Assembly (NCBI RefSeq): GCF_932294415.1
Contig: NC_065538.1
Coordinates: forward strand, 74,935,834 to 74,999,833
DNA: 64,000 nt
From: Quercus robur
Taxonomy: Eukaryota > Streptophyta > Magnoliopsida > Fagales > Fagaceae
Direction: 5' to 3'
The position numbers were made by a program, and so were the translations under genes. Positions 23,870 through 35,500 of this stretch are shown here, piece by piece. Position 1 is the stretch's first letter; each line of letters starts with the position of its first letter. The notes below the pieces were generated by a model, which searched no databases, was not told where the DNA came from, and worked only from the letters and a program-made list of their open reading frames with translations.

Positions 23870-24965
23870 ATAAAAATTGATATAGAATGTGTCTTTTTCT
23901 TTCTCTTTAATTTTAAAACAAAATACACATCTCAAACACCCACGATTAATCACATCGTTTACAAAACCCACAAATCCACAACGTCTGACCTTGACATTAA
24001 AATCGTAATCGCCATTGTCACTCAATATAAAATGCAAGTCCTCCTTCCTTAGTTGTAGCCAATTCAAACGGGGTAGGAATAGATGAAACAACAATGTTAG
24101 AGTAAGGTAGGTGTTGCTAAAAGATTAAAGGTAAATGACATCATTTTTTAGCTATGTGTAGTTGACATGAGATAGCATGAAGGGCTATAAATAGATATAT
24201 TTTCAAACTGATTAAATAATTTTGAAATCTACAAATAAGAATTCAAAATATAAAATACTTTTATATCCTAAAATTACATAAATTTAAGCAACCTACCAAA
24301 CACTTTCTCAATCACTCTATTCTCACAACTAAATATGGAGACCTTGATCATAAACACCAAATTAATTATCTCAATGGAATTAAGGAAATCATTTGTAAGT
24401 ATCAACATAAAGAGAACATGATTAAACAAAGAGAAATTTGCTAAAAACACATTCATTTATCAAAATTCAGTTGACTTTAGTTGAGCTTCTGCATCCTTTA
24501 AAAAAAATCGAAAAATACTTTCAAGTCACCATCGATTGTTGTTTTTACCACTATGACTACATACAAAGAAACCTACAAATTATGAATTCTAACACAAAAT
24601 TAGAAAGGAAAAAATAAAAATAAAAAAAACTAACTTCATAAATAATCAATTAGAATGTTTCTTTTTCTTTAGTTCTAAAATAAAATACATTTATAACTTT
24701 CCCAAATCAAAATCTCAAACACCCAAAGACTCCAAGCGAATCATAACCTTGACAAAGTCTACAATGCCTGACTTCAATATCAAAACTATAAGCTACCGTC
24801 ATTGAATAAAAAACGCAATCCCCCTTCCTTAGTCATAGCCTACTTATTCGGGTTACAATCAAATGATACTGCAACATTGGAGTTATGTAGGTGTCATTGA
24901 AAGGTTGAAGCTAAATGACATCATTTTTTTTCTAAGTGTATTTAAGATAGGATGATATGAAAGGT
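23870..24965. repeat. Diverged duplicate pair about 770 bp apart
   Basis: The block at about 23870-24190 and the block at about 24650-24965 share ordered words (ATCTCAAACACCCA, CTTGACA, CCTCCTTCCTTAGT versus CCCCCTTCCTTAGT, TAGGTGT, AAATGACATCATTTTTT, GATAG.ATGA). Both are AT-rich. The minus strand of the first is open for 87 codons but has no known domain. Origin unknown. Confidence 0.5.
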
Positions 24966-25314
24966 TATGAACATGTGTATATAAAGGAGTAAAAGTGAAA
25001 ATGATGAATGGAAATGCAAAGAGTTTTTTGTGTGTGTGAGAGATGGAAGGTCTTGAGATATTGAACCAAATGAAATAAACAATAGTCTTAAAACATTGAA
25101 TACAAAATGTAACAAAAATTAGTCTTTTTTTTTTTTTTTTTTGAGAAATAACAAAAATTAGTCTTGAAACATTGAACCAAAGGAAATAAAGAGTCTTCAC
25201 TTTTAAATTTGTTCTTATCTCTAATATGGCTTAAGGGTATCTCAATTCTCTTCATAGAGTGCGCCACATGGCAGATTCTCATGCTCTCTCGCATGAGATC
25301 TAGGTCTTTGCTTT

Positions 25315-25318
<4 letters not shown>

Positions 25319-25352
<34 letters not shown>
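25319..25352. repeat. (TA)n microsatellite
   Basis: Alternating TA with two ATACATAT interruptions, followed by (ATTG)n. Confidence 0.85.
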
Positions 25353-25357
<5 letters not shown>

Positions 25358-25381
25358 TGATATTGATTGATTGATTGATTA

Positions 25382-25590
25382 TTAGTGGATTTGAGTTAGC
25401 TCAACTCGTAAAATCTCTTCATGTCGAGTAGAAATTATGAGGTTCAATCTTTGTCTACATAAATCAATTGGTGTTTTGATATAATGATAAAAAACAATCA
25501 TTAGGAGAAAAAGACATCATAAGTTAAACTTCTCCGCACACACACAAAAAAAAGAAAAAAAGAAAAAAAGAAAAGAAAAAAAAAACGTGT
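25382..25590 (+). mobile_element. tRNA-derived SINE, same family as 21944-22129
   Basis: Box A-like GAGTTAGCTCAACTCGTAAA, box B-like GAGGTTCAATCTTTG, then GTCTACATAAATCAATTGG and GTTTTGATATAATGATAAA, which parallel the 22-kb copy. An A-rich tail (AAAAAAAGAAAAAAAG) ends it. Target duplication not identified. Confidence 0.6.
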
Positions 25591-26168
25591 GCTTGAAAAG
25601 TCATAGGTACAATTTTCACTAATTGATTTAAGCTTATAATTATCTATTATATATTTTTTTGTGTAATTAAATTTGCTTTTATCATATGTTGTACTTTACT
25701 GCAAAATTTCAGTTACTACCTAATTGAGCAAAAATATTATATTCCAATTCAATTATTTCTTATATAAATCTTATCAAAATAATCATAAAGATTCATTTTA
25801 CAATAATAATTAGTGCTCCACGTATAAATAATTAATTCATAAAAAATGCATTTTCTCTATAAATACTTTATTTAATTACATAGTGCAAATTTAGACAACT
25901 ACAATATCATATCACTCAAAAGACTTGGCGAAATGAAACTTGTTTAGATTAGTATAATTAAAAGTATAAACATATTACTTTAATAAATTCATAATATTCA
26001 GTTTTTGTAACTATTTAAACATACAATTATTTTTTTTAATTTTATGTATTATTTAATTTGCTTTTGCCTTATAATTGAAATTGGTTTGAATTATTGCCAA
26101 AACAACTAAATATGAGGAAAATATCACATTCCAAATCAATTGTTTTTTTCCTTTCTGGTAATAAATAT

Positions 26169-26923
26169 TGTGGGGCACAATAGTTTGTGGGCTCGGCCCG
26201 CTCGCTTATGGGGAGTCCACAGGCCCCAAACTGAAGGAGGCCAGGGCCCAAGCTCAAAAATAGCAAGCCCAAAGTGGCCCGAAGATACGGCCGAGGACAG
26301 CTTAGTCCTCGGCAGACCCAAAGTCTCATTGATGAAAGTGGCATACAAGCAAACTTAAAAGATCAGAAAATATCTCGGGGAAATAGTCCTTAATACCCTT
26401 CATTGATATGACATTGCACCTGACAGAACCGGATTCTTAGGCTTTATTGACCATCTCCAACCATTTCGAGATTAGACTGATGGGACAAATATCTGTCCTG
26501 GAAAAGTCGACCTTACACGTGGACGAAGGACAACGAACGTAGGCTAATATAAAAGAAAATGTAAGGTAACGAAGAGAGGGATCCCCCATCTCACTTCCTG
26601 GGGAAAAACTCCAGGGATGAGAATGACCGGACAATATAAGTACTCCACCACAAAAAACCCACCGCCGAGTAAACGGGGAAAGGCATTAGTGCTGCTCGGA
26701 CATGATCCGAGGAGTCCAATCCTTCGAGATACAAAGTTGTAGGGCTTGGATGTCCAGGCTGAAGCCTTTTCTTATCCGAATTTCCTTAAAATCTGGTTTG
26801 GACCAACGCCCTGTGACCAAACGCTAGCCTTTCAAGCCCACTCTCTACAAATTTTATTGTGAGGGATCCTTCACGCGCGAGCCCAACGTCATCGTTGGGC
26901 CGCTTGAGAATCGTGTCCCTACA
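26169..26923 (+). repeat. 5' LTR
   Basis: 755-bp direct repeat, nearly identical to 29579-30333, with TG...CA ends and an internal AATATAAAAG that could serve as a TATA box. Confidence 0.88.
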
Positions 26924-27195
26924 ATTGGCGCCGTCTGTGGGAAAGGCTTGCGTGTTGGCACGGGTGGCGCATGAGTCAGCTCTCTAGCAAGCAGAGATTC
27001 ACGAGTTTTTCCCATCTCCGGCGACGTGCAGTTGTTGCTCCGCCATAAGCTTCTGCTAGGGGCTACGCCTTGCACTACTAACGGCGCTGGCAGCTCTAGG
27101 GGCTTCCGGCCTCAAGCCAACTCTCCCCTCCCTGGCCTAGGGGTTAACCTTCGAAAAGTAAATAAGTATAGAAAAAAAAAATTATTACTTAACAA

Positions 27196-28329
27196 GAAAT
27201 CTTACAAGTTTTGGACAGAACTAAGGCCTTGTATGGTCCTCGGACCCAAGCCTATGGGGAAACCAAGTACAAACAAGAAATCTTACAAGTTTTGGACAGA
27301 ACCAAGGCCTTGCATGGTCCTCGGATCCAAGCCTATGGGGAAACCAAGTACAAAAAAGAAATCTTACAAGTTTTGGACAGAACCAAGGCCTTGCATGGTC
27401 CTCGGACCCAAGCCTATGGGGAAACCAAGTACAAACAAGAAATTTTACAAGTTTTGGACAGAACCAAGGCCTTGTATGGTCCTCGGACCCAAGCCTATGG
27501 GGAAACCAAGTACAAAAAAGAAATCTTACAAGTTTTGGACAGAACCAAGGCCTTGTATGGTCCTCGGACCCAAGCCTATGGGGAAACCAAGTACAAAAAA
27601 GAAATCTTACAAGTTTTGGATAGAACCAAGGCCTTGTATGGTCCTCGGACCCAAGCCTATGGGGAAACCAAGTACAAAAAAGAAATCTTACAAGTTTTGG
27701 ACAGAACCAAGGCCTTGCATGGTCCTCGGACCCAAGCCTATGGGGAAACCAAGTACAAACAAGAAATCTTACAAGTTTTGGACAGAACCAAGGCCTTGCA
27801 TGGTCCTCGGACCCAAGCCTATGGGGAAACCAAGTACAAACAAGAAATTTTATAAGTTTTGGACAGAACCAAGGCCTTGTATGGTCCTCGGACCCAAGCC
27901 TATGGGGAAACCAAGTACAAAAAAGAAATCTTATAAGTTTTGGACAGAACCAAGGCCTTGTATGGTCTTCGGACCCAAGCCTATGGGGAAACCAAGTACA
28001 AAAAAGAAATCTTACAAGTTTTGGACAGAACCAAGGCCTTGTATGGTCCTCGGACCCAAGCCTATGGGGAAACCAAGTACAAAAAAGAAATCTTACAAGT
28101 TTTGGTCAGAACCAAGGCCTTGTATGGTCCTCGGACCCAAGCCTATGGAGAAACCAAGTACAAAAAAGAAATCTTACAAGTTTTGGACAGAACCAAGGCC
28201 TTGTATGGTCCTCGGACCCAAGCCTATGGGGAAACCAAGTACAGAAAAGAAATCTTACAAGTTTTGGACAGAATCAAGGCCTTGCATGGTCCTCGGACCC
28301 AAGCCTATGGGGAAACCAAATACGCAAAA
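27196..28329 (+). repeat. Array of 14 tandem 81-bp units
   Basis: The unit starts GAAATCTTACAAGTTTTGG and contains AAGGCCTTGTATGGTCCTCG and CCTATGGGGAAACC. Period is exactly 81 bases (27 codons), so the array stays open. One frame (27026-28381, 451 codons) repeats SYKFWTEPRPCMVLGPKPMG plus KPST(N/K)KK; another repeats LDRTKALYGPRTQAYGETKY. Units are 95-100% alike. The proline/lysine-rich translation matches no domain I know, so coding is not claimed. Confidence 0.9.
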
Positions 28330-29578
28330 GTACAGTCGGAGCTCCCTATTTCCCAGTCAACCGCTTAGATGGATTATTTAGAGATCGTCAGCCTTGGACG
28401 ATATTCACGCGCTTATCACAGAATATTCAACTGTTATCCCGGTTAGCTTCTTGAGTTTGATTTACTATGAATTATCGATATAATGCCTGGTAGTATTGGT
28501 AAATTGGAGTTAGTTAGATTATGTTTCAAGCTATTTTGCTCTAAATATTCTTGAAGAAACACACACATAGGGCACACCCATTCACGAAGTAGTGTTGTCA
28601 AAGAAACAGTATTCAAAACAAGTAAAGAAATTTCCATTCTTACTAAAACAAAGAAGTAGTACACCGTACAACGAAAAGCTGGAATCAGTTTGTGTCAAAG
28701 CTCACTACATAACCAAAAAAAAAGGAAGATGCAAGAGAATAAGATGAAGCCGAGGAAGTAGATCAGAGGAGAGGTTGGCTACAGCTCCAAGACCTTGTTC
28801 TTCCTCGATGCTTTCACATGCCCACAGCTCAAACAGCAAAAGAGACCCAACTTGAGCCTGACACCGCTGAAGGAAAGGTGCAGGAAGTTGGAAGTTGAGG
28901 GGCTTTCTCTAAATATTTGCCTGCCACAAGGCAAAGGCGCTGATGACAGAGAATCTTTCTTCTGACACACCAAAATTCTGGCATGAACAGAACTTGCTTC
29001 GGATTTTGGCTAAAAGAATGGGGAGGCAAATCTTGAGTCTCCGCCATCCTTGCCCCGACCGAGCCATCTCAAGTTTTGTTAGGACATGGCGTTTCTGGGA
29101 GAGGAAGGGTTTATTCATGGCTGACTACTATGGTGGATGTATTATTGGATAGGGAATAACCAGATGGAAGAAGTGAACTCTGAGAAGGGCCTGAGGGATT
29201 CAGATATGAGAAAATCGCCTTTTGTCTTCTCTCTTTATATAGGGAACGAAGAAAAGGGTATATACCACGTTCAGATCCCCAGGGAAATCTATAAAGAAGA
29301 ACGCGCCGTTTCGTTCTCCCACGCCATCAGTAACCGTTAGATCTGGGAGGTCTCGTAAATGGGAAGATATTAAAGGTACGCTTCAGATAACCAAACGGCA
29401 TAATGGCAATGTGCGCAAATTGAGAGAAACGTCTTGTAGACCGGCGCATTCCTCGGGGAGGTGAAGAGTCGCCAACGTTGATCAAGGGCTGAATTGAATG
29501 AACCGCAATAAAGACTTGATATTACCAAAACCCACCTTTCCAACCAAGACGTTGGACAACAGGGTTTTGAGGGGCTAA
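28330..29578. other. 3' internal region of the LTR element
   Basis: About 1.25 kb between the tandem array and the 3' LTR. Several short open frames occur on both strands but none has a recognisable domain. The minus strand at 28779-29118 looks more gene-like than the rest and could be captured host sequence, but I cannot identify it. Confidence 0.4.
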
Positions 29579-30333
29579 TGTGGGGCACAATAGTTTGTGG
29601 GCTCGGCCCGCTCGCTTATGGGGAGTCCACAGGCCCCAAACTGAAGGAGGCCAGGGCCCAAGCTCAAAAATAGCAAGCCCAAAGTGGCCCGAAGATACGG
29701 CCGAGGACAGCTTAGTCCTCGGCAGACCCAAAGTCTCATTGATGAAAGTGGCATACAAGCAAACTTAAAAGATCAGAAAATATCTCGGGGAAATAGTCCT
29801 TAATACCCTTCATTGATATGACATTGCACCTGACAGAACCGGATTCTTAGGCTTTATTGACCATCTCCAACCATTTCGGGATTAGACTGACGGGACAAAT
29901 ATCTGTCCTGGAAAAGTCGACCCTACACGTGGACGAAGGACAACGAACGTAGGCTAATATAAAAGAAAACGTAAGGTAACGAAGAGAGGGATCCCCCATC
30001 TCACTTCCTGGGGAAAAACTCCAGGGATGAGAATGACCAGACAATATAAGTACTCCACCACAAAAAACCCACCGCCGGGTAAACGGGGAAAGGCATTAGT
30101 GCTGCTCGGACATGATCCGAGGAGTCCAATCCTTCGAGATACAAAGTTGTAGGGCTTGGATGTCCAGGCTGAAGCCTTTTCTTATCCGAATTTCCTTAAA
30201 ATCCGGTTTGGACCAACGCCCTGTGACCAAACGCTAGCCTTTCAAGCCCACTCTCTACAAATTTTATTGTGAGGGATCCTTCACGCGCGAGCCCAACGTC
30301 ATCGTTGGGCCGCTTGAGAATCGTGTCCCTACA
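29579..30333 (+). repeat. 3' LTR
   Basis: 755-bp direct repeat, nearly identical to 26169-26923; followed by the target duplication AATAT. Confidence 0.88.
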
Positions 30334-30401
30334 AATATTCTTATATAATTTTTTTTAAATAACCATATAAATTATTTTTATGAAAATAATTAGTGCTCCA
30401 T

Positions 30402-30431
<30 letters not shown>

Positions 30432-30437
<6 letters not shown>

Positions 30438-30545
30438 ATAATTTGATAGTTACAATCGAGGAATGAGGATTTGAATTTTAGATGTCTTTGTTGAAAATAC
30501 CAGGAGGAGGTTGTATCCAGTTGAGCTACAAAGTTATCATCCTCA
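30432..30545 (-). mobile_element. SINE-like tRNA-derived repeat
   Basis: Minus strand has TTTGTAGCTCAACTGGATAC (box A-like) and CTAAAATTCAAATCCTC (box B-like) about 35 bases apart, and runs into a TA-rich tail. Confidence 0.45.
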
Positions 30546-31171
30546 ATAGATAATTAATATATGAAAATCAATGCATTTACCCCATTTACACATAATTATT
30601 AATTAATACACTAACATAGATGCTAAATTTTGATTTTGATTTTGTTTTTTTTTGTTTTTTTGTTTTTTGCTCTGAGATAAAATTCCACTATATCACAATC
30701 TAAGTTTATATGTGCTAAATTTTGATTTAGATGAAGAAGAAGGCTAATGAAGAAAATTCTCCATCTATGCAAAACTTGGTAAAACTTTAGAGTTTAGACC
30801 ACTAAAGTTAAAGTTCCTACTTTTCTATATCTATTCATCTATATAGATATGTGGGATGATTACCTTCACTCAGGCTAGTCCTAGGTTTAGGCCACTTAGG
30901 CCATGGCCTAGGACCCTTACTAGAGAAGAGCCCCAAAATGTGAGGCTAATAATTGAATTTTATTTTTTGTTGAAAAAATATATTGTGCATTTTCCCTCAG
31001 AAGACCCAAAAAATTATAGATTAATAAAAATCTCAGCCAATCACCATTAAATGAATTAATTATTAGTGTTATTTTTGTATTGGCAAATTCCATGTCAAAA
31101 ATTACAATTATATTTGCAAAATTTTTCCTATATTCAATTTATTTTAGTTAGTATTATGCTTGGTGTATAAA

Positions 31172-31293
31172 TGAGAAAACTATCTTATGAGACTGTCTCA
31201 TGAGACATCTCTCTCACATTAAACGTAAGTCCCGCATATATGAGTCTCGCATGTTGTGAGAGAAAGGTCTCATGAGATATCTTCTCATATAAA
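31172..31293. mobile_element. Hairpin MITE of about 120 bp
   Basis: TGTCTCATGAGACATCTCTC on the left pairs with AGAGAAAGGTCTCATGAGAT on the right around a short loop (CGTAAGTCCCGCATATATG). Short non-coding fold-back. Confidence 0.5.
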
Positions 31294-32545
31294 TGAGAGA
31301 TTTCAGAAGTTTTTGTTCAATGTGCAATATTGGAGAATTTCGATCAAGCGAGATTCAATTTGATCGAGCATGTTTCAAATAGAAAGGTTCACATGATTTT
31401 TGATCAAGCGAAGTTGCTGCAGCAGAAAGCCATTGAACTATACTTTTTCTATGGGCTTTTTGTAGCCACTTAAACCTTAAACCCTACTTCTTCCTATCCT
31501 CTACCATTGAATATCCTTTGAGAGGAGATTAACATCCAAAATTGAATTGTTGGATACCATAAATACCATTGAAACAAATCTTCAAGTGCAGTGTTTGGGA
31601 GATCGTATTGGCAATCGGTGCCTTGATTTGAGTTTTAAGGACCATGAAGAGAAACGAATGGTTCAGTCTGTTGCTAAAAGGAGCTCGATGCTCGGGTACA
31701 ATAACATTGCATAAGTTGAGGTTTTTGTAAGTTATTTTGTACTACAACCATCTTCATAGTAGATTTTGTTTAAGAGTTAAGCCTCAGAGAGTTTTTCCCT
31801 TTCAGGTTTCTCTTCGTAAACACATCTTATCTCTATGCGTTGATGATTTATTTATGGTTTATTACTATATATTTTCCAAGAAACCGATCAATTGACTAAC
31901 TAGAACCGAAATTGCTACTGCATATATAAAAATGTTAGTAACCCATGCTTAAGAGTCTAATCGTGAACTTCCCATATCCATTAGTCATTTTTAAAAAAGC
32001 AAAAATACTAATTTTAAATAAACATGTTTATAATGTAGAACATTAATATTTTAGTGGTACCAAAATATTAAAAGATTAAAAAAAAAGAGTCCATTTAAAG
32101 CTTTCGTCTTAGGCTTCAAACTGTATGGAGTTGCCCTGCCTGACCCAAAATGTTTAGATTTTTGGTTCTGAGCCTAACAGTGTAATATACTAAAATTTAT
32201 TATTCATTTTCAACAATGTTCACAATTCATTATCTGTGGTGAGTCTTATGACTTCTATCTAATGTAATACTCACACTCAAATGTGTATCCTCATCAGAAA
32301 CTAGAGATTTCCAAAGCTAATGAGGTTATAAACAATGATGCTGTTCAGAAGGACATTGGAGTCTACATCTAAGAGCCATTGGGACTGATAACCCATCCAG
32401 GACAAAAGAACGATAGAAATAAGTAGTTAATAACAACTCAAAGCTCAAGTTGAGCTCTTGCATTAATTTCCCGCAAGGACCACCTAGTCCTCACACCAAG
32501 AATCGTGCATGCATGTCACCCTCTCGTGACAAATATAATGTCTAG
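31294..32545. other. Intergenic, repeat-like, no gene assigned
   Basis: Around 31340-31410 the words GATCAAGCGA/GATCGAGCA recur. The stretch 31540-31800 looks formerly transcribed but has no long ORF. Nothing can be named with confidence. Confidence 0.35.
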
Positions 32546-35500
32546 CTACTTCTTAAAAGGTCTTGTATGGCGGCCTCTTGCCCGACCACAAAGAATTGCA
32601 TTCTTTGGGATTGGATATTCGTCTCTCCAAGAGTTTGCAGGGGAGTATACCCGGAGATAGAACTGCTGGCCCAAGTACTGCCTTGCCCAATTCTCAGACC
32701 TTATGTTCCACATTCCCACATTGTCCAGAGCCATGTAGATTGCAGTCCATGATCTAGGATACACCTGCATTCATGTCAAAATTCCATTAACAAAACTAGA
32801 AACAGTTCTCACACTATGCAATAGATCATTATCAATAAATCATATATTGCATAAATCTACATGGCTCTAGATATTGCAATGAATTCATTGCATATATTAT
32901 CAATAGATCATTATCAATAAATCAATAAATTCATTGCATAAATCTACATTATCAATAGATCATTATCAATAAATCAATAAATTCATTGCATATATTATCA
33001 ATAAACCATATATTGCATAAATTCATTGCATAAATCATATATTTCTCACTCTATTGCATAAATTCATTCCATTAATAAAGATAACTATGCAATAGATCAT
33101 TATCAATAAATCATATATTATAAAGTGGAAATATAAAATAAAATAAAATGCAAAAAGAAAAAGTTCCTTAAGTATCTATACATTAAAAAATTAAAAGCAC
33201 AATGATGCTATAAAGTAAATTTTATTTTATCTTATTCTCTTTTTGGCATTATTAGTAAAGATGATCAAGTAAGCAAAGTAAAAGCTTACCAAGAAAGTTC
33301 AAATTAACTAAAAATTTAATGGTGGAGATGCTAATTATTTGTAATAAAATGACCAAAATAAAAATAACAAATAGATTTGAGAAAAACATATAAGATTTCT
33401 ACAAGGAATTTTACCAAAACACATGGGATGCAACAATACAAAATTACTATCATGAATAACTTTTTTTTTTTTTTACTTTTTTGATACTCTACAAATTAAT
33501 AAATAAAACTTTATTCACTTTTTTTCACCGTATAGACTATAGAGCGATTACAAAATAACAAAAAGTTAAGGAACTTATAACAAAAGGCTTTTTGTACAAA
33601 ATTCCAGTAGAAGGGAGACTAATAGGCCCTTCACTTTCTTCAAGACAGGGAATTATGAAAGATCATACATCCTTTGCCTACCCTTTTCTCTTTCTCAAAT
33701 TCACATTACCAAAGAAGTATATGAAACTAAAAACATTGTGAATACATCTTTGTTCAGTAGAAATCCATTGGTAGGCACATTCAAATTTGTAACCATGTAT
33801 ATTTTGTTTTGATATAAACTCAAATTTCTATTTAAAAAAAAAAAAAAAACTATATATTAACCCAAACCAAAATCCAACCAATGCTATAAGAGTGATTTGT
33901 GATAGGAAATTTAAAAAATACAACACCAAAAAATTAAATAAAAAAACCATCAACCTAAATTAGAGTTATAAAGAAAAAAAATCGAGAGAGAGAGAGAGTA
34001 CTTACAGTTTTTGTGTGGAAAAAAATATAGATTGAATCAAATAAATGATATCAAATTTATACAAAATAAGATGGGGGAGAAGAAGAGTTAAAATATAAGA
34101 AAGAGGAAATGATAAAGAAAGTTTAACAATAAAGTAAAGAGTAGTAGGAAGATAAAGAGGCAAAGAAAGAGAGGAAAGGTTGGAAGAAGAGAAGAAGAGT
34201 TTTTTTTGAATAGGAAGATGAAAAGTTTAAATATTTAATTACTTGAAATTAGAAAGAAGAAAACGAAAAGTTGAAATCAATTTGGATAGCTGAATATAGT
34301 TAAATATTTGCATCTAATGTATAGTAACGTTTGTAATGAATAGTAAACATGTGCATATATCCACTAAATGACAATGAATCATTTAATTTTAACAATTAAT
34401 TGAAATTAGAAAGAAGAAAATGAAAAGTTGAAATCAATTTGGGTAGCTAAATGGTCAAATATTTGCATTTATCCATTAACTATATTTAATTATTTTATAT
34501 AAAATAAAATAGAAAAAGCATAAGGGAAATTAAAAAAAAAAAGTATGATATGACTGATGAGGTGGCTCAACAGGAGTATAACAACATTAAATTCTACGTC
34601 TCAGCTTTTAGATATAGTAGATTGCTAGATTTTCAAAAGGACAAGCTTTGTATATACCTGAGTAGTGCAACGGGCAACAGTGTCTCTCAAATTGTAGACT
34701 GCTCTACTTGCAGGTGTCCACTGCCCTCCATCCATGCTGATTATCCAAAGATTGCCAACTTGTTAACATACATTGAGAAATACAAATTGAAACTTGCAAT
34801 TCAAGTATATAAGTACCAAGAGAGATTACAGATATATGCTTACCCCATAACAAAGAAGGAATGGCCATCAATGTGCCATGACTGCACGGTGTCCTCCCAA
34901 TTTTGGAACACAATCTCTATATAATCTCGGAAATTAGCACCCATGACAGAAGTCTGAAGGTAGCCACCATTTCCCCCAGTGGGATTACTAGGAATGCTTC
35001 CAACACTAAAAACTCCTTGGACGTTGAAGTAGTCAGCAAGTTTTAGGGGAGTGTCTGCTGGAATATATGAGACACTATTGACTGCATATCTCTGCTTTCC
35101 ATTAATATAAGGAGCAGAGTTTGCAAGCATGATTGTGCGGCTAGTTTTGATCATTCCATAGTGGTAAGAACCTTGGGGATTAGGTCTTGGCCCACTCGCT
35201 GTCAGATTCCACCTGATTGAAAAGCATGATACATAAAAATGAATAAAATTGTTCTGCTTAATAAGAATTGAGGATGATTATAAGAAAGTTGATTCCACAA
35301 ATAATTAATTGCTTTAATGAACATATGTATACATCAAATCTATGTCTTAATAGGTACGGGAGGAAATTTTCTGCGGCAACAAGTACTAAAATGGAAAGAA
35401 TCATAATACCATATGGCATGAAAGTGGGCTTAACAAGCACGTTGAAAAAGCCAAGCAGAGAGATAAGCTTCTTAAAGAAATTATGTGGGAAAATAACTAC

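Larger units (their letters stand above)
26169..30333 (+). mobile_element. Non-autonomous LTR retrotransposon (LARD/TRIM-like)
   Basis: Two 755-bp direct repeats (26169-26923 and 29579-30333) begin TGTGGGG and end CCCTACA. AATAT is duplicated outside them (26164-26168 and 30334-30338). The 5' LTR is followed by a primer-binding-site-like ATTGGCGCCGTCTGTGGGAA, a form seen in plant Gypsy-related elements. A short purine stretch (GAGGGGCTAA) precedes the 3' LTR. The interior holds an 81-bp tandem array and about 1.2 kb of unrecognised DNA. No gag, protease, polymerase or integrase was recognised, so it depends on another element. The LTRs differ at only about seven positions (about 1%), so the insertion is young, probably under a few million years. 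Structurally it looks whole. Confidence 0.88.

Noticed and set aside
26069-26358. Frames in the LTRs (also at 29522-29768)
   Set aside because: The same frame appears in both LTRs as a passenger of the repeat; not a host gene.
27026-28381. 451-codon open frame as a protein gene
   Set aside because: It is made almost wholly of 14 copies of a 27-codon repeat inside an LTR element, a second frame is open over the same DNA, and no domain is recognisable. It is reported as a repeat array, with the question left open in the findings.
30856-31050. GCCTAGG-rich DNA-transposon remnant
   Set aside because: Words such as GGCCATGGCCTAGGACCC recall known plant elements, but no second end was found, so the extent cannot be given.
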